From Nemania diffusa (Eukaryota; Ascomycota; Sordariomycetes; Xylariales; Xylariaceae): a DNA stretch of 64,000 bases. The stretch spans positions 1,093,501-1,157,500 of the forward strand of contig JBBPUQ010000007.1 in assembly GCA_038501195.1 (NCBI GenBank), in the 5' to 3' direction. Below are positions 50,020 to 63,400 of this stretch, piece after piece. Within the stretch, counting starts at the first letter, position 1; every line of letters starts with the position of its first letter. A program made the translations under genes and the position numbers. A model generated the notes under the pieces. The model saw only the letters and a program-made list of their open reading frames with translations, was not told the DNA's origin and did not search any database.

Positions 50020-53000
50020 ATGCAGGCCTCCTCGGGAATGTTGACAAAGGTGCGCCATTCTTCCCGTCCATTGGTCCTCTATGCAGCAATTGCATGTCTT
50101 GGGAGCTCTCGCTAATCCGCCGCCTCGATAGTTCGAGTCTAAGTCTTCGCGGGCGAAGGGCATCGCCTTCCACCCGAAAAGGTATTGACCGAGCTCCCCT
50201 TCTCAATCCGATCTCGCTGCACCATGTAGCTAACTATCGAGCACTAGGCCATGGATTCTCGTCTCCCTCCATTCCTCGACCATCCAGCTATGGGACTATC
50301 GCATGGGCACCTTAATAGACCGCTTCGAAGAGCACGACGGCCCTGTCAGGGGTATCGACTTTCATAAGACCCAGCCCCTCTTCGTCTCGGGCGGTGATGA
50401 TTACAAGATCAAGGTCTGGTCCTATCAGACAAGGCGGTGTCTGTTCACGTTGAATGGCCATCTCGACTACGTCCGCACCGTCTTCTTCCACCACGAGCTG
50501 CCGTGGATCATCTCTTGCTCCGACGACCAGACCATCCGGATATGGAATTGGCAGAACCGATCGCTCAGTAAGACTCAACCATACGCAGAGCGCAGGCCCT
50601 TTCTGTGCTGACCCCTGTTCTAGTTTGCACCATGACCGGCCACAACCACTATGTCATGTGTGCGCAGTTCCACCCCAAGGATGACCTTATCGTCTCTGCC
50701 TCGCTCGACCAGTCTGTACGTGTGTGGGATATTTCTGGCTTGAGGAAGAAGCATTCGGCCCCCACCTCCATGTCCTTTGAGGACCAGGTCGCCCGATCGA
50801 ATGCGCAACAAACCGATATGTTTGGTAATACCGATGCGATGGTTAAATTCGTGCTTGAGGGACACGATCGGGGCGTAAACTGGGTGGCCTTCCACCCTAC
50901 AGCTCCACATATCGTCTCGGCTGGTGATGACCGTCTTGTGAAGTTGTGGCGTTTTAGTGAAACAAAGGCGTGGGAAGTTGATACCTGCCGAGGTCATTTC
51001 CAAAATGCGTCTGGATGCTTGTTCCACCCACATCAAGACTTGATTTTGTCGTGTGGCGAAGACAAGACTATTCGTGTGTGGGACTCGCAAAAGCGCACCG
51101 CTGTTCAAACCTTCAAGCGAGAGAATGACCGATTCTGGGTCATCGCAGCGCACCCCGAGATAAACCTCTTCGCCGCGGGGCATGACAATGGTGTTATGGT
51201 TTTTAAACTAGAAAGAGAGCGTCCCGCGTCGACAGTTCACCAAAACTCGCTTTTCTTCATCACAAAAGAGAAACATGTCCGCTCCTATGACTTCCAAAAA
51301 AATGCAGAGAGCCCTACCTTGCTTTCTTTGAAGCGTCTGGGTAGCGCCTGGGTTCCTCCTCGGACCCTGTCGTACAATCCCGCCGAACGTTCTGTTCTCG
51401 TCACGTCACCCGCAGAAGGTGGATCGTACGAACTTATTAACCTTCCTCGGGATGGTTCTGGGGCCCTAGATGCAACAGATTCGAAGCGGGGACAGGGTAA
51501 TTCGGCCATTTTTGTTGCCCGAAACAGATTTGCTGTTCTAAACACAGCAACTCAGACAGTTGATATTAAGGATTTGTCTAATAATACTGCGCGTTCTTTC
51601 AAGCCCCCAGTCGGAACCACCGACATCTACTTTGGCGGTACAGGAAATCTGCTGATTATCACACCTACTGCTGTTCATTTATACGATATCCAACAAAAGA
51701 AAAGCATTGCTGAGCTAGCTGTTAATGGCGTCAAGTATGTTGTCTGGTCTAATGATGGACTCCATGCTGCCCTTCTTAGCAAACACAACGTCACTATCGT
51801 GACCAAGACTCTGGAGCAGGTTAGCACGCTGCACGAGACCATTCGCATTAAGAGCGCCACCTGGGATGACGCTGGTGTTCTTCTATACTCTACGCTGAAC
51901 CATATCAAATATACCCTGATGAATGGCGATAACGGTATTGTGAGGACACTCGATCAAACAGTGTATCTCGTCAAGGTTAAAGGCAGGAACGTTTATTGCC
52001 TCGACCGATCTGCCAAGCCCAAAGTTCTCCATATCGATCCTACCGAATACCGCTTCAAGTTGTCCTTGGTGAAGCGAAACTACGAAGAGATGTTGCACAT
52101 CATTCGTACATCGAGTCTCGTTGGCCAGTCCATCATTTCTTATCTTCAAAAGAAGGGTTACCCCGAGATTGCCTTACAATTTGTCCAAGACCCATCCACT
52201 CGATTTGAGCTTGCTATAGAATGCGGAAACCTGGACGTTGCAGTCGAGATGGCTAAGGAACTTGACCGACCAAAGCTCTGGACTAGGTTAGGGACTGAGG
52301 CTCTAGCGCATGGGAATCACCTAGTTGTTGAAATGGCATATCAAAAACTGAAACAGTTTGATAAGCTCTCGTTCCTCTATCTCTCGACAGGCGACCATTC
52401 CAAACTCGCAAGAATGGCTAAGATCGCTGAACACCGCGGTGATTTTACTGCTAGATTCCAGAATGCCCTTTACCTGAATGAAGTTGAAGACAGGATACAG
52501 ATGTTCAAAGAAGTTGATTTATGTGAGTGCAAGTTCGGTTGGCTTGCAATACAATGCGATACAACGCTAATAAACTCTTAGATCCTCTGGCATACATGAC
52601 TGCTAAAGCACATGGCCTCGAAGATGAATGCCAGTCCATCTTAGAGGCGACCGGTGTCACGGAAGACCAGCTTACCCTACCGAAATTTGGAGAACTGGTA
52701 CCAACCCCAAAGCCAATAGTGCCTACCTTCAAGGCGAACTGGCCTACAAAGGCCGCATCACAATCATTCTTCGAGAAAGCGCTCGCTGGCCAATTAGAAG
52801 GGTTGAGTCTCGAGGATGAACCAGCAACTACCAACGGAGCCGAAGATGGTACGTTGGCTGAAGACGATACCACGGCCAAGCGGAATGGCGCACTGGAGGT
52901 CGACGACGACGAAGACGCAGCCGGTTGGGATATGGGCGATGATATCGTTCCAGAAGCGGATAGCGATTTTGTCAATGTTGAAAGCACAGATGCTGGTGGT

Positions 53001-54003
53001 GCTGCTAGTAGCGAGGCCGATCTATGGGCTCGAAACTCTCCCATAGCAGCGGACCACGTCGCGGCTGGGTCCTTCGAATCCGCTATGAATCTACTCAACA
53101 GGCAAGTGGGCGCAGTGAACTTTGCACCACTCAAACCCCGATTTATGGAGATCTACTCAGCAACAAAGACGTATCTCCCGGCCTCGGCTGGCCTTCCACC
53201 ACTTGTCAACTATGTGCGTCGGAACTTGGATGAAACAGATCCTAGAAAGGTCCTACCTATCATCCCTCGAGACCTCGAAAATCTTGCATCCAATGACCTG
53301 CAACAAGGTTACGATTCAATGCGATCCAACAGGCTTGAGGATGGAGCGAGAATTTTCCGCGGCATTTTGCATGCAATTCTAGCCAATGCCGTATCCAGCG
53401 AAAGCGAAGTTGCTGAAGCTAAGAAATTGATCACTTCTGCTAGCGAGTACACGGTCGCTATGTCGATCGAGCTAGCCAGGAGAGCACTTGGTACACCCGA
53501 TGTCGTGAATGGTAACCCCGACTTGCTTAAGCGTAGTCTAGAGCTGTCAGCATACTTCACCATCCCGAAAATCGAGGTCCCTCATCGCCAATTAGCGCTC
53601 CTCAACGCCATGAACCTAGCATTCCGAAGCAGGAATCTGAGCTCGGCCTTGAGCTTTGCCAACCGCATACTCGCGAATGGCGGTGCTGCCAGAATCTTAG
53701 AAAGTGTAAGTCCTAACTCTTTTCTCGCATTGCTATATCAGCTAACGCGATTACGCACAGGCCAAAAAAATGAAAGCGCAATGCGAACGTAACCCTCATG
53801 ACGCGGTAGAGATCGAATACGATCAGTTCGCCGAGTTTGACATTTGTGCCGCTAGCCATTCACCCATCTACAGCGGTACATCGTACGAAGAGTGTGCCTT
53901 CGATGGGTCTAAATATCACTCCAAGTACAAGGGTACCGTCTGCGTCGTGTGCCAGGTATGTGAAGTGGGTAAGCATGGTAGTGGCTTGAGGTTATTTGCG
54001 TAA
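50020..54003 (+). CDS. COP1: Coatomer subunit alpha (COPI)
   Basis: Six exons, 50020-50049, 50132-50181, 50248-50567, 50624-52522, 52582-53705 and 53761-54003, encode 1221 residues, almost exactly the family length. The tiny first exon gives [10 protein letters not shown]. Joined to exon 2 it gives [17 protein letters not shown], the conserved alpha-COP N-terminus, which fixes the start. WD40 repeats fill the first ~300 residues, with blade ends such as KIKVWSY, IRIWNW, VRVWDIS, VKLWRFS and IRVWDS. A second propeller and alpha-solenoid follow, and the C-terminal epsilon-COP-binding domain ends in GLRLFA, near the usual alpha-COP terminus. Alpha-COP recognises dilysine tails of cargo and forms the COPI cage that returns proteins from Golgi to ER. 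It is divergent from UGGT and convergent with RPN12. Confidence 0.97.
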
Positions 54004-54941
54004 ATAGAATACCCCGCTGTTCCCTTAAAAAGAGACCCGAGGAATACTGAAATGTCTTGATGAGAACGATATGTGGTAATCTGTTAGGAGGTTGGTTGGT
54101 CAATAAAAAGCCCCCCCAAAAGCTCGAGAAAGAGGAGGGGAGACAAGGGCCTAGGCAACTTAGAGTCCAAAAGATGTTTAACGTATAATCAATCCCCATA
54201 TGTGAAAGTACTGCAAAATATCGTGCTGTTCGGCGCTGTTTACCAGGGGGTCTAGGGAGATGTGAAATGCATATAATTAGAGAGCTTAAGAGTATGGTAT
54301 TGTTCAAATAGGAAGGGTACATGTATTATATAATTACTTTCGAGCCTCGCAATTGATTCTAAGCTTCCAAACCAAGGCTGGGGAGGCAATGCGCATGTTA
54401 CGTATTATATATGTAGTTTGTGTTAATACAGTACCATGGAAAGTATAGATGTGCCACGACAGGATACGACGACAGCTTAGAGTACAAAACAAACATATCA
54501 CACTAACAGTTCAGTTCAAACTATCTCTAGATTCCGGTTCCGTGCTAATCGGGTGGGTTGTTGATTCATTTCATGCATTTTGCTCTATCCTCTAAAGAAG
54601 AATGGTGGTTGCCGGGATGCAGGTGACGGTACTCATAGGTATATGTTATTGGCGAGCATCACCACTCCGACCGATGCGTGTATGCAGTATAATCTACTCG
54701 CGTTTGCGAATGTATTAGCTCTAGCCACAGAGTTCCTCGCCGTCTTCCACTTCTGCTTTCTTTCCCTCTTCGGCTCGTGATGACTGAGTGTTCTCCTCAA
54801 GGTGTGTTAGGCTCATATACCTGTTATGGGTTATAGAATGAGGCTTTTCTGTAGTAAAATCCTCCTTCTCTAGTGCTCGAGTGGCGAGAATCGGATTATA
54901 TACTCGTTGTAAGGTGTCGGAGCACATGAGCAATAGACGAC
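54004..54941. other. Convergent intergenic region between coatomer alpha and RPN12
   Basis: The 3' flanks of the two genes. No gene is seen. Several AT-rich stretches (about 54,290-54,420) could carry polyadenylation signals. Confidence 0.6.
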
Positions 54942-55900
54942 TTAGACGATGGTCTCAAGCTCCCGTGCATATCCTAGTGTATTCTCAATGACCATCTGAC
55001 TAATGTCCTTCTCATCACCCCCATCTTCGGCGCCTTCGGCGGTCGGGAAGAAGATCTGGCCGTCGCGGATGACCCAGCCGCGGTGGCGCGCGAAGTCGAC
55101 GACGGCGCCCTCGGAGTCGAGAAAAAGCAGAGACTTGGTACTACTCAGTGGCAGGGAGGGGTATGCACGCTCGCTGCTAGATGCGATCTCGGAGCGGATC
55201 TGGGAAGTAAGAATCTAGGGGCAGGGAAACAAAGTCAGTTCGATGGTCACTCTTCGATTGAGCAGATAATGCGGATAGCGGTTGGAAGCAATATAGACGG
55301 GAGATAGCAAAAAATTGGATATATGTATATAGGAAATGGGAAACTCACTTCAGAAAAGACACCATACTCTTCACTCGGGACCTCCCGACTCTTCATGGCC
55401 TTCCACACACGATCATAGCTTCCCTCCATCAACCACCGCTCAAGCTTGATCGGGTACCCTAGGTAGCGATCACGCTCGATCTCCTCGCTACCCCGAGCCC
55501 GCGTGCTCAGGGCCTCGAGCTCCGAGTGGAACTCGGCGTATCGGCCCTGGGTCAGCAAGAGCAGCAGGTACAGGCCCGTCACCTTGTTGCGGTTGCCACT
55601 ATCCCCGCCGCCGCCGCCACCCTCGGCATCGTCGGCGAGCTCGTAGAAGGGCTGCAGCTGTGACACGTACCGCGTGAAGACCTCGGCATTCTTGGCCCGG
55701 ATGCTGAACAGGGCACCGGCCTCGTAGACCTCCCTTGCGAGCGTGAGGTGGGAGGGCGGTGTGTGGGGGGAGGGCGTCACGGCCTTGAGCTGGAGGAGGG
55801 CGATCTTGGCTTTGGAGAGGAGCTTCGAGGCCTCGCTGTAGGGCGCGTTCGGATGGGATTTCAGCTGTGTGAGTATCTGCTGGAGGGCGCGCTCGGCCAT
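54942..55900 (-). CDS. RPN12: 26S proteasome regulatory subunit Rpn12 (PSMD8)
   Basis: Two exons on the minus strand, 55900-55349 and 55214-54942 (134-bp intron, GTGAGT donor), encode 274 residues, the same length as the yeast subunit. The start gives MAERALQQILTQLKSHP. The middle contains the PCI-associated (CSN8/PSD8/eIF3k) domain, with LYLLLLLTQGRYAEFHSELE and YPIKLERWLMEGSYDRVWKA. After the intron come TSQIRSEIASSSERAYPSL and the winged-helix strand LLFLDSEGAVVDFARHRGW. A Gly run (about residue 91-97) is a local low-complexity insertion. Rpn12 is the last subunit to join the proteasome lid and triggers docking to the base. A PACE-like GGTGGCGAG lies about 200 bp upstream (56100-56108). 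Confidence 0.95.
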
Positions 55901-58552
55901 AATGATGGCGGATGGTGGGGGGTAGTGAGTTGAGAGGTTGTTCGGAAAGTGATGACGGTATTGGTATGGGTAGGCGGATGGAGGACGGAGGTGGGCTCGA
56001 GTTAGATAAGATGAGGTGCGCTGTGTTCGCAAGCTTGCTTGCGATTCCCGCAGCTCGAGGCCCTTCAAAGTGTGGGTTTGAATGCGATTGCGAGGTAATG
56101 GTGGCGAGGGTTGGGTTGGACTGGCGAATTCGTCAGATATGTCGGAGGTAGGTTATGATGTATGTTGATCTAGCGAGGTACAACCAGCAGGCTGAAAGGC
56201 TGACGAAGGACAGCAGCTGGAGCTTGGCGTTTAACCGGGTAGTGTCGCCCGATTATGCCCCGGTTTAGCGACCGGTACCTACTGGTGTTAGTAGTGGCCC
56301 GAGCTCTAGGCATTGGGATAGGTAGGTAGTACCCAAATCTAGGTAGGTCAAGTCAGTATTATATTTCGAGTCGTGCACACGTATAGTTCAGATTTAGGTA
56401 TATAAATACCTACATACTTCTTAATAGCAACTACGAGGTTTTATCTCGGTATATTTGGGGTGTATAATTGCAGTGTACCTGCAACAACTCCCGCTCTCTT
56501 CATAAAACATATTTTCAAACTACGGCTTTGTATTCTAACCGTAACTCAACAGGTATAACCTCTCTTCAATCTGCAGCCAAACCTCCCAATAATGTAGTCT
56601 ATATCTACACTAGAGCTTGCTCATATAAACCTCGACAGCCACAAAGCTATACGCTTATAACTTGGCTTCATAACTAACAGAGACTTTAAAATCGAGATTT
56701 CAAAATGGGGTGTTATGTTAATAGTATTTCTAATATCTACCCTCTATTTAACACGTCTTCGAGCCTGAATTTTCCGCAGGCTAGGTCTAAAAATATATTA
56801 TATTCGTAGGTGAGTACCTATTCTGTATCGTTGCCAAAAGGTTTGTCTATGGGACTGAAGGCGCATACGCTATTATGCTGCAGCCACCGCCCTCTTTGAA
56901 TTAGACCGTATAATGTTTATATTATACTGAGAGACAATAAGTTAATTAAAAGCCCATAGAAGGATTAATTGAAGGTTTTGCCCAAAGCCACAAACTATAC
57001 CTAATCCTCGCCAAGGGTAAACCCAGTGCCAAGAGGCAAGGGTACCTACCTAGGTATATCTCTCTAATAATAGTTATTTAGTTGTAAGGTTTTTCGATCT
57101 TATTCTGCTTCTAGACTACCTACCTGCCTACCTGCTTACATATTCTATTGCCTGATTGAAGATTAGCTCTATCAAGATGTTTCATCTTGGTATTACCTAT
57201 CTCTTACTTTTCCCTCCTGCGCGTAGCATCATACCATCATGATCAAGACACCAATTTTCACACGTCCAAAAGTCCTTTCCCTTAGGACTCGGTGTCTCAG
57301 CCCACCTAGCGTACCCTATCACGGAATGAATAGCTAGCCATGTATCTAGATAGGATGCATATGCAGATAGATCCGGTAGCACTACAAGAGGTAGGTATCA
57401 AAGTCATGATATTCCTATCATTTCCCGGCGCTTAGGCCATATTCCCGTTTCAGCCCGACTATCGCAAACCAACAACATCCGAAAGACCTTGTCACACTGC
57501 ATGGAAGAACCCTAGTTGGCCATATTTAGATAGTAGATTCGGTAGCTTATATGCTTGTATACATAGCACTGGTAGCGTAAGTATACGAATTAGGTAATCG
57601 TAAGTTCGCTCCTACCAGACTTCCTATTAGACGTTGGTGCACAGGAAGATTTGACCAAAATAGCAACACGATGTGGCTGTGACATGTTCTCCACGCCGTA
57701 GTCCCAAGATGTTTGTTTCACCAAGACGCTCTTCCAGGGTCACTAAGTTACCTATGGGTACTAGTAATACGGCACTACTGTGTAGGTAATACAGAGTACC
57801 TAACGGCATCAGACTAAGGCTTAAGCTGCTGGTTTGGTACCTATTCCAGTTCAGCCATCGTAGTTGTTAGTGAAGGATGAACTGGATAGTCTCTGGTAAT
57901 CTCGTTTAAGCTCGAACTCCTTTGTACGCCTTGGGCATTCCGCTTAACGATGGTTGGTCTAGCTGCTCGGTTTCAGGCCTCATACGTAAATAGATATTTA
58001 CGATAGTCTTCAAGGCTAAGGAAGAAATACCATGAGGGTATTCGCATTACCTGAGTAGATAGTGGACTATATGTTCAGCTTAGGCGCACACAGCAGACAC
58101 GGTGAGGGAACAATCTCGAAGTGAAGCACTTGCGTTGGGTAAAACAGTACAGAATACTGGACTTATATAGTTGAATAAAGAACCGTTGTGGTTGTGGCCG
58201 TTCATCCCATCTTCCTCCTACTTCTTGTATATTCAACTCTCTAGTCCCTTCTCTCTTGCCTGTACCGTGGCCTACTTAATTCTCATAATTCCCATGATTC
58301 TCATTTACTTTATTTGATATAATAAAGATTTAGAGATAGGTACAACACCTACCATCCCGAACAATTCTCAAGCGGCATCTACTCGCAAGCAACACGAGAG
58401 CACGAGCATCGTGTCCTAACCTGCCCCCTTCACTCTGTTGCTTTCTCACTAGTTCAACTCGCCCTCTTCTCTATAACAATTCCACCCGTATAGTTGAAGA
58501 GGAAGAAAAACCCCACCTTTAAATCAACAGAGTTGGCAGCTCGTCTCTGAAG
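55901..58552. promoter_or_regulatory. Divergent gap between RPN12 and the Skt5/Chs4 gene
   Basis: No gene is seen. The RPN12 promoter lies at the left end. The interval 56,360-57,200 is AT-rich. TAGGTA and TACCTACC tracts occur near 56,320 and 57,118-57,135. From about 58,160 to 58,552 the DNA turns C/T-rich and ends in an ATG with a good donor downstream, which suggests a promoter and first exon for the Skt5 gene. Confidence 0.5.
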
Positions 58553-58604
58553 ATGACCATACCAGCTCGGACTGCTGCGCATTCCGGATCGGCTCCCAGT
58601 TCAG
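58553..58604 (+). other. CHS4: Candidate upstream first coding exon of the Skt5/Chs4 gene
   Basis: ATG at 58553 opens 17 codons (MTIPARTAAHSGSAPSS) plus one base, ending at a GTAAGC donor (58605). The acceptor ATGCAG at 60381-60386, with a GCTGAC branch site 24 bases upstream, joins it in frame to GSQVDDSLD and then the MPQFGATFYPGG start at 60413. The intron would be 1782 bp, unusually long for this genome. Both splice sites are strong and the frame fits, but no conserved protein supports these 17 residues. Confidence 0.45.
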
Positions 58605-60386
58605 GTAAGCACCGTTTAATCTTAATCCTCATCCTCGAATTTTCGGTTCGGTTCGGTTCGGTTTCCGTGGTTGGGTTCTCGGCAAATCACGACATCTCTC
58701 TCTATCTCTCATCTCTATGGCTCTTATTCCTCGTTATCGTCCCCATGGTTTATGGCTTCGACTACCACTACGGCTTCGATGCGGCTGCGGCCTTAGGGCT
58801 TTTGGGATACATCTAAGGCATTAAACCCTATAAAAAAACCCGCTCTATCCCATTGGCCGAATCTTCAACAGTGACGGAGTTTCGCGGGGTAGCCGGAGGA
58901 GTTGATGACTCCCATCAATGCGATGAGATGCAGTGTAGACACCAGATTACGGCAAAAAGGCAACGATGGAGAAGAGCGCGAGCTTACATATAGCATGGCA
59001 AGTGGCGGAGAGTCTCTTCTCAGCACAAGAACGAGCGACATTACGCTAGGTTGTGCACCCATCTATCTACTATTTAAGAGATAATACCTCCGTTGAAAAG
59101 GGCGATTGTGGCTTAGGCATGCTGGTCACGTCAGCATGGATCTACCTATAAGTTAGGACCGTTAGGGGGTAGGTAGGTAACTGCGTGTACCTACCTAACG
59201 AGACCTGAATTGCGGTGGGTGCAGCACCAGAGACCAGGACCTACATCCTATATCTACAGTACAGTAGGTACTTAGTACTTAGTACTGGGTAGGAGGTATC
59301 TTCCCCCACATCGCATGGCACACCCGTCCACCAGCCCCTCATCACATCCATACCTACTTTCAGGCACACAAAGGGACATACGGACATACGCTATTATAGG
59401 TCCTTCTATACGCCCTGTATACGCGTACACGTGTGTGCTTAGTATGCCATCCTTGGTTGTCCTACCTCCTCCCTACCGGTATCTACAGTATCTCATTGGC
59501 ATCGTGTGTGGCACTGCCGAGTTCCTTAAATGAGAGCCAGGTACCTACGTACGCGGCGCTACACCATAGATACGGCGCTCGTCAGCTGCTCCCTCCACTA
59601 CCCAAGCTTGGGTACCTAGCAGATCGATCCACTCTGAACCGGGGGATGTCTACCTACATCGCTGCGGCCTTGTGAGACTTATTCGGATTTTAAAGTACCT
59701 CAGTGCTCCTGAGTGTTCTGGCTGGGTTGGCTCAGGCTTGTGTTCAAAAAGAACCCTCCCGCTCATCAGACTAAGACCCGGGCATGACACTGTCCCTTTG
59801 ACCGAACACGGAAAAAAAGTAGGGGCATCTGAGACCCTTCCGCAACACCATCGTCAATCCTTCTCCCGCCAAATGGACAATCATCGTTAAACGCTGTTAC
59901 ATACAAGCTTCGAAATACCGAGTGGGACAGAAAAGCACCGTATTTGGCAATAAACTAGGGTTCGCGACTGCCTAGCGAAATACCTACAGTAGAAAGGAGA
60001 GAGAAAGAGAAAGAGAAAGAAAAAAAGGGAGAGAACAAGCAGCCAGCTGGACCCCCGCGACAAGCAAGAGCCCCGCCACAGCCAACGAACCTTCCCCCCT
60101 TTGCGCCGCCTGCTCCGCTTATCCAGATACTTACTTAGGTAGTCTAAGTCTAAGTCTAAGTCTATTTACTGCACCCCCAGAGCCAGTCAGTTCAGTCCTA
60201 CGCCTCGCCTACCGCAATAGTGCCTACCTGCCACTACTGCTACTACTGTACCTGTCTACCCGCTGTCTACCAGCCTGCCTACCTACCTACCTATCTAGCC
60301 TACATATTACATATTACATATTGGCAAAACCGAGCTGGCCTACATTGGCGAGCATTGGGCTGACAACTGTTCTGCAATTCATGCAG
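58605..60386. other. Long candidate intron or alternative promoter of the Skt5/Chs4 gene
   Basis: A 1.8-kb non-coding stretch with a (CGGTT)4 repeat at 58644-58663, TACCTACC/GTAGGTAG tracts at about 59,168-59,195 and 60,275-60,296, and a purine (GAGAAA)n run at about 59,995-60,024. A C/T-rich leader-like region precedes the acceptor. It may be one long intron, or a second promoter with its own leader intron. Confidence 0.45.
58644..58663. repeat. (CGGTT)4 pentanucleotide repeat
   Basis: Four exact CGGTT units inside the candidate first intron of the Skt5 gene. Confidence 0.85.
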
Positions 60387-60412
60387 GTTCGCAGGTCGAC
60401 GATTCTTTAGAC

Positions 60413-63400
60413 ATGCCTCAATTTGGAGCCACCTTCTACCCAGGTGGCATGGATGATTATCTTATGCCCGAAGTCTTAGCCCCCTTACCGCAAAGGTGCG
60501 TTTTCTTTCATTTACATTGCGTAAGACAGACAAGACAGACATACAGATATACATACATACATCTTGATGCAGAATACCCTGTCTGCTACCTACTTGCTCT
60601 AATAGCGAAGCCGGGGGCCTTGCTTGTTCACGCGCACTATGGCCCCATGGCAACCATCACAGCAACCTCCTTTGTCAGATAGTCTTCTGGGCTAACAATA
60701 GTAGGATTATGCCAGAAGTCCCCGAAAACATGCAACAAGGCCTACAACGCATGGAACTCGAAGCTAGAGAAGTCCGCCACAGCAATAGCACAACCCCCAA
60801 CGGTGCTGGGTCCAGAACCCGCCATCACCGCGAACCCTCGCTCTCAAACGTCATTAATACGCAACCCGGCAATTACGGACAGCAATACCAGCCCGGCAAA
60901 CCGAAAGCCACCGACTACAGCCCCGCCTCCAACTTTAGTCCCTTCCAGGAGCACGATACTAACACCCGATTTGAGAAGAGCCTCCAAGACATGAACGACT
61001 TTCCTTCCTTCTCACATTTCCCCCGGGTGGCGGGGGAACATATACCCCCTAGCGACGAGGAGAAGGAGACAGTTCTCGCTAACAGCAGACAACATGTGCT
61101 ACACTCCAACGATCCTGACATGCAGATATGCTGGGCTCGCGATGTGCTCTCCTTTGTCGAAATAGCCGCCGAGGCCGCCCTACGCGAGGTCGAAGCTGCT
61201 CGCGGTGGTAGCGACCGCGAGTTACCGACGCGACCGGTGACCCCCAAAATCGAGCATGAGTTGCGAGTTGATGCCATCAATATCATAACATATCTAGCTG
61301 ACCAGGACCATCCCGAAGCTTTGTTCATACGGAGTAAGTGGCTAGAATTCGGAAAGTTCGGTAGGCGTCAAGATAAGAAGGAGGCCTACAGTGGATATAT
61401 GAGGGCTGCACAGCAAGGATGGGGCCGTGCTGATTATCGCATTGGCATGCTCTACGAGAATTCGAATGACATGGAAAAGGCCATGCGCCATTATCAGTCT
61501 GGCCTCGCCAACAAGGACTCGGCGGCAGCGTATCGCTTAGGTATGATTAACCTCCTTGGCCAGCGAGGTATGCCTAAAGACCTTGCTAGAGGCCTGGACC
61601 TGATTCACCAGGCCGCTGATACTGCGGATGAGGACGCGCCCCAGGGCGCTTTTGTCTATGGCATGCTTATAGCCAGAGACTTGCCCGATGTTGTCGTTCC
61701 CGAGGGGATTTTGTCATACGATGTAACGGTTGCCAGGCAGTACATCGAGAAGGCTGCCTACTTAGGTTTCGCCAAAGCTCAACTGAAGATGGGCCAGGCA
61801 TACGAGTTATGTCAGCTAGGATGCGAGTTCATGCCGGCCCATTCACTGCATTACTACGGTCTAGCTGCTCGTCAAGGCCAGCCCGAAGCTTGCCTAGGTG
61901 TAAGTCGTTGGTTCTTGTTTGGCTACGAAGAAGACTTCGCCAAGAATGAACAACTTGCTTTCAAATATGCGCAAATGGCAGCTAAAACGAAGCTGGCGAC
62001 GGGTGAATTTGCCATGGGCTACTACTACGAAATCGGTATCTCGGTCGACAAGGATATACGCGAGGCCCGCAAATGGTATGAGCTCGCGGCTGAGCATGGA
62101 AATAAAGATGCAGAGGCACGCCTGGATGGCCTTTCGCATGCCAAGGCACTCTCTAAAGAAGACCACGAGACTTCCACATTGACGAGAATTAAATCTAAAC
62201 ACGGCTCGCAACGGGGACAAAGACCAGACCGATTTAAGCAAATGAACAGCGCTATGCCTACCGTATCGGAAGCCCAACCATCACCCAGGGTATCGCCCCA
62301 ACCATCGCCCCGAGCGCAAAACTTTAATAATCATGCAGAATATTCCGACCCGTCTCAACCTGGCTCCACCATGAACAGTGGCAGACAACCCGCTTTCGGC
62401 GTAAATCTTGCTGACTGGGCACAACCAGCGGCGCCATACCCCGAAGACGACAGGCCGGCACCTCTCAACCTCGTCAGGCCGGCTACTGTCACGCCATACC
62501 CAGAAGACGACATGGCAGGGTATAAACCACCACGAACCCCTCATTACAACCCAGGCATTAGACCATCGAACGGGCCCAGCGCTGATCGCCCAGGAAGCGC
62601 ATTCGGAATACGCACACAATCGCCAGCTGGACCGGGTGGACCAGGCGGTATGCGAGCCCAAGGTAACCAGCTTCCCATTCCACCTGCAGGTATGGATCCG
62701 AACTATGCTCGTCCTGTCTCAGCCGGATGGCAACCTCAGATTTCCAGCGGCTACAGACAGCCAAGCCCAGGTCCTCGTCAACAAGACCTTCGGCCGCCAG
62801 GAGCCGACTACAATCAGCGGCCGCCCTCCTCCCATTACGATCGGCCTGTCGGAGGCCTTCCAACTCAGCCTGGACCGAACCGGTTAACGAAGATGGCGCC
62901 AGCAGGTGGCGCTGGCCGAGGAGGACCTTTACCGCAGTCTGGCTATGGAAGAAGAGAATCCTCTCTCCCCCCGCAACATGCACCTGGTCCGCGCATGTCA
63001 GCCGCGGGTCCGCCAGCCGGTTCTCCTGCTATGAGCGGAGGACTAGGGTCTCGCGTCAGCTCACTCCCGCCTGGTGGTTTGCCGCAAGGCGGCCCGAGGC
63101 CAGGAAGTGGCGGTCGACCTGGACCTGGCCCCGGCATGCCCCTAAAAGATCGACCGGCTGCACTAGACCAGAGTGGTCGTTCGAGTGCACCACCACCTGC
63201 TCAGGGCGGGCCAAGTCCCGCGCCAAGCACACCGACCTCTACCACCTCAGCCCCAGCCAAACCTGTCAAGACAGGACCGGCTACTTTTGAACAGATGGGT
63301 ATCCCTCAGGGCAAGCAAGATGACGACTGCGTAAGCTCTCTCCCTCCCTTCATTCCCTCTTCTCCGTGTATACAGCCAAGGTTGTTTGTTACTAACTTTG

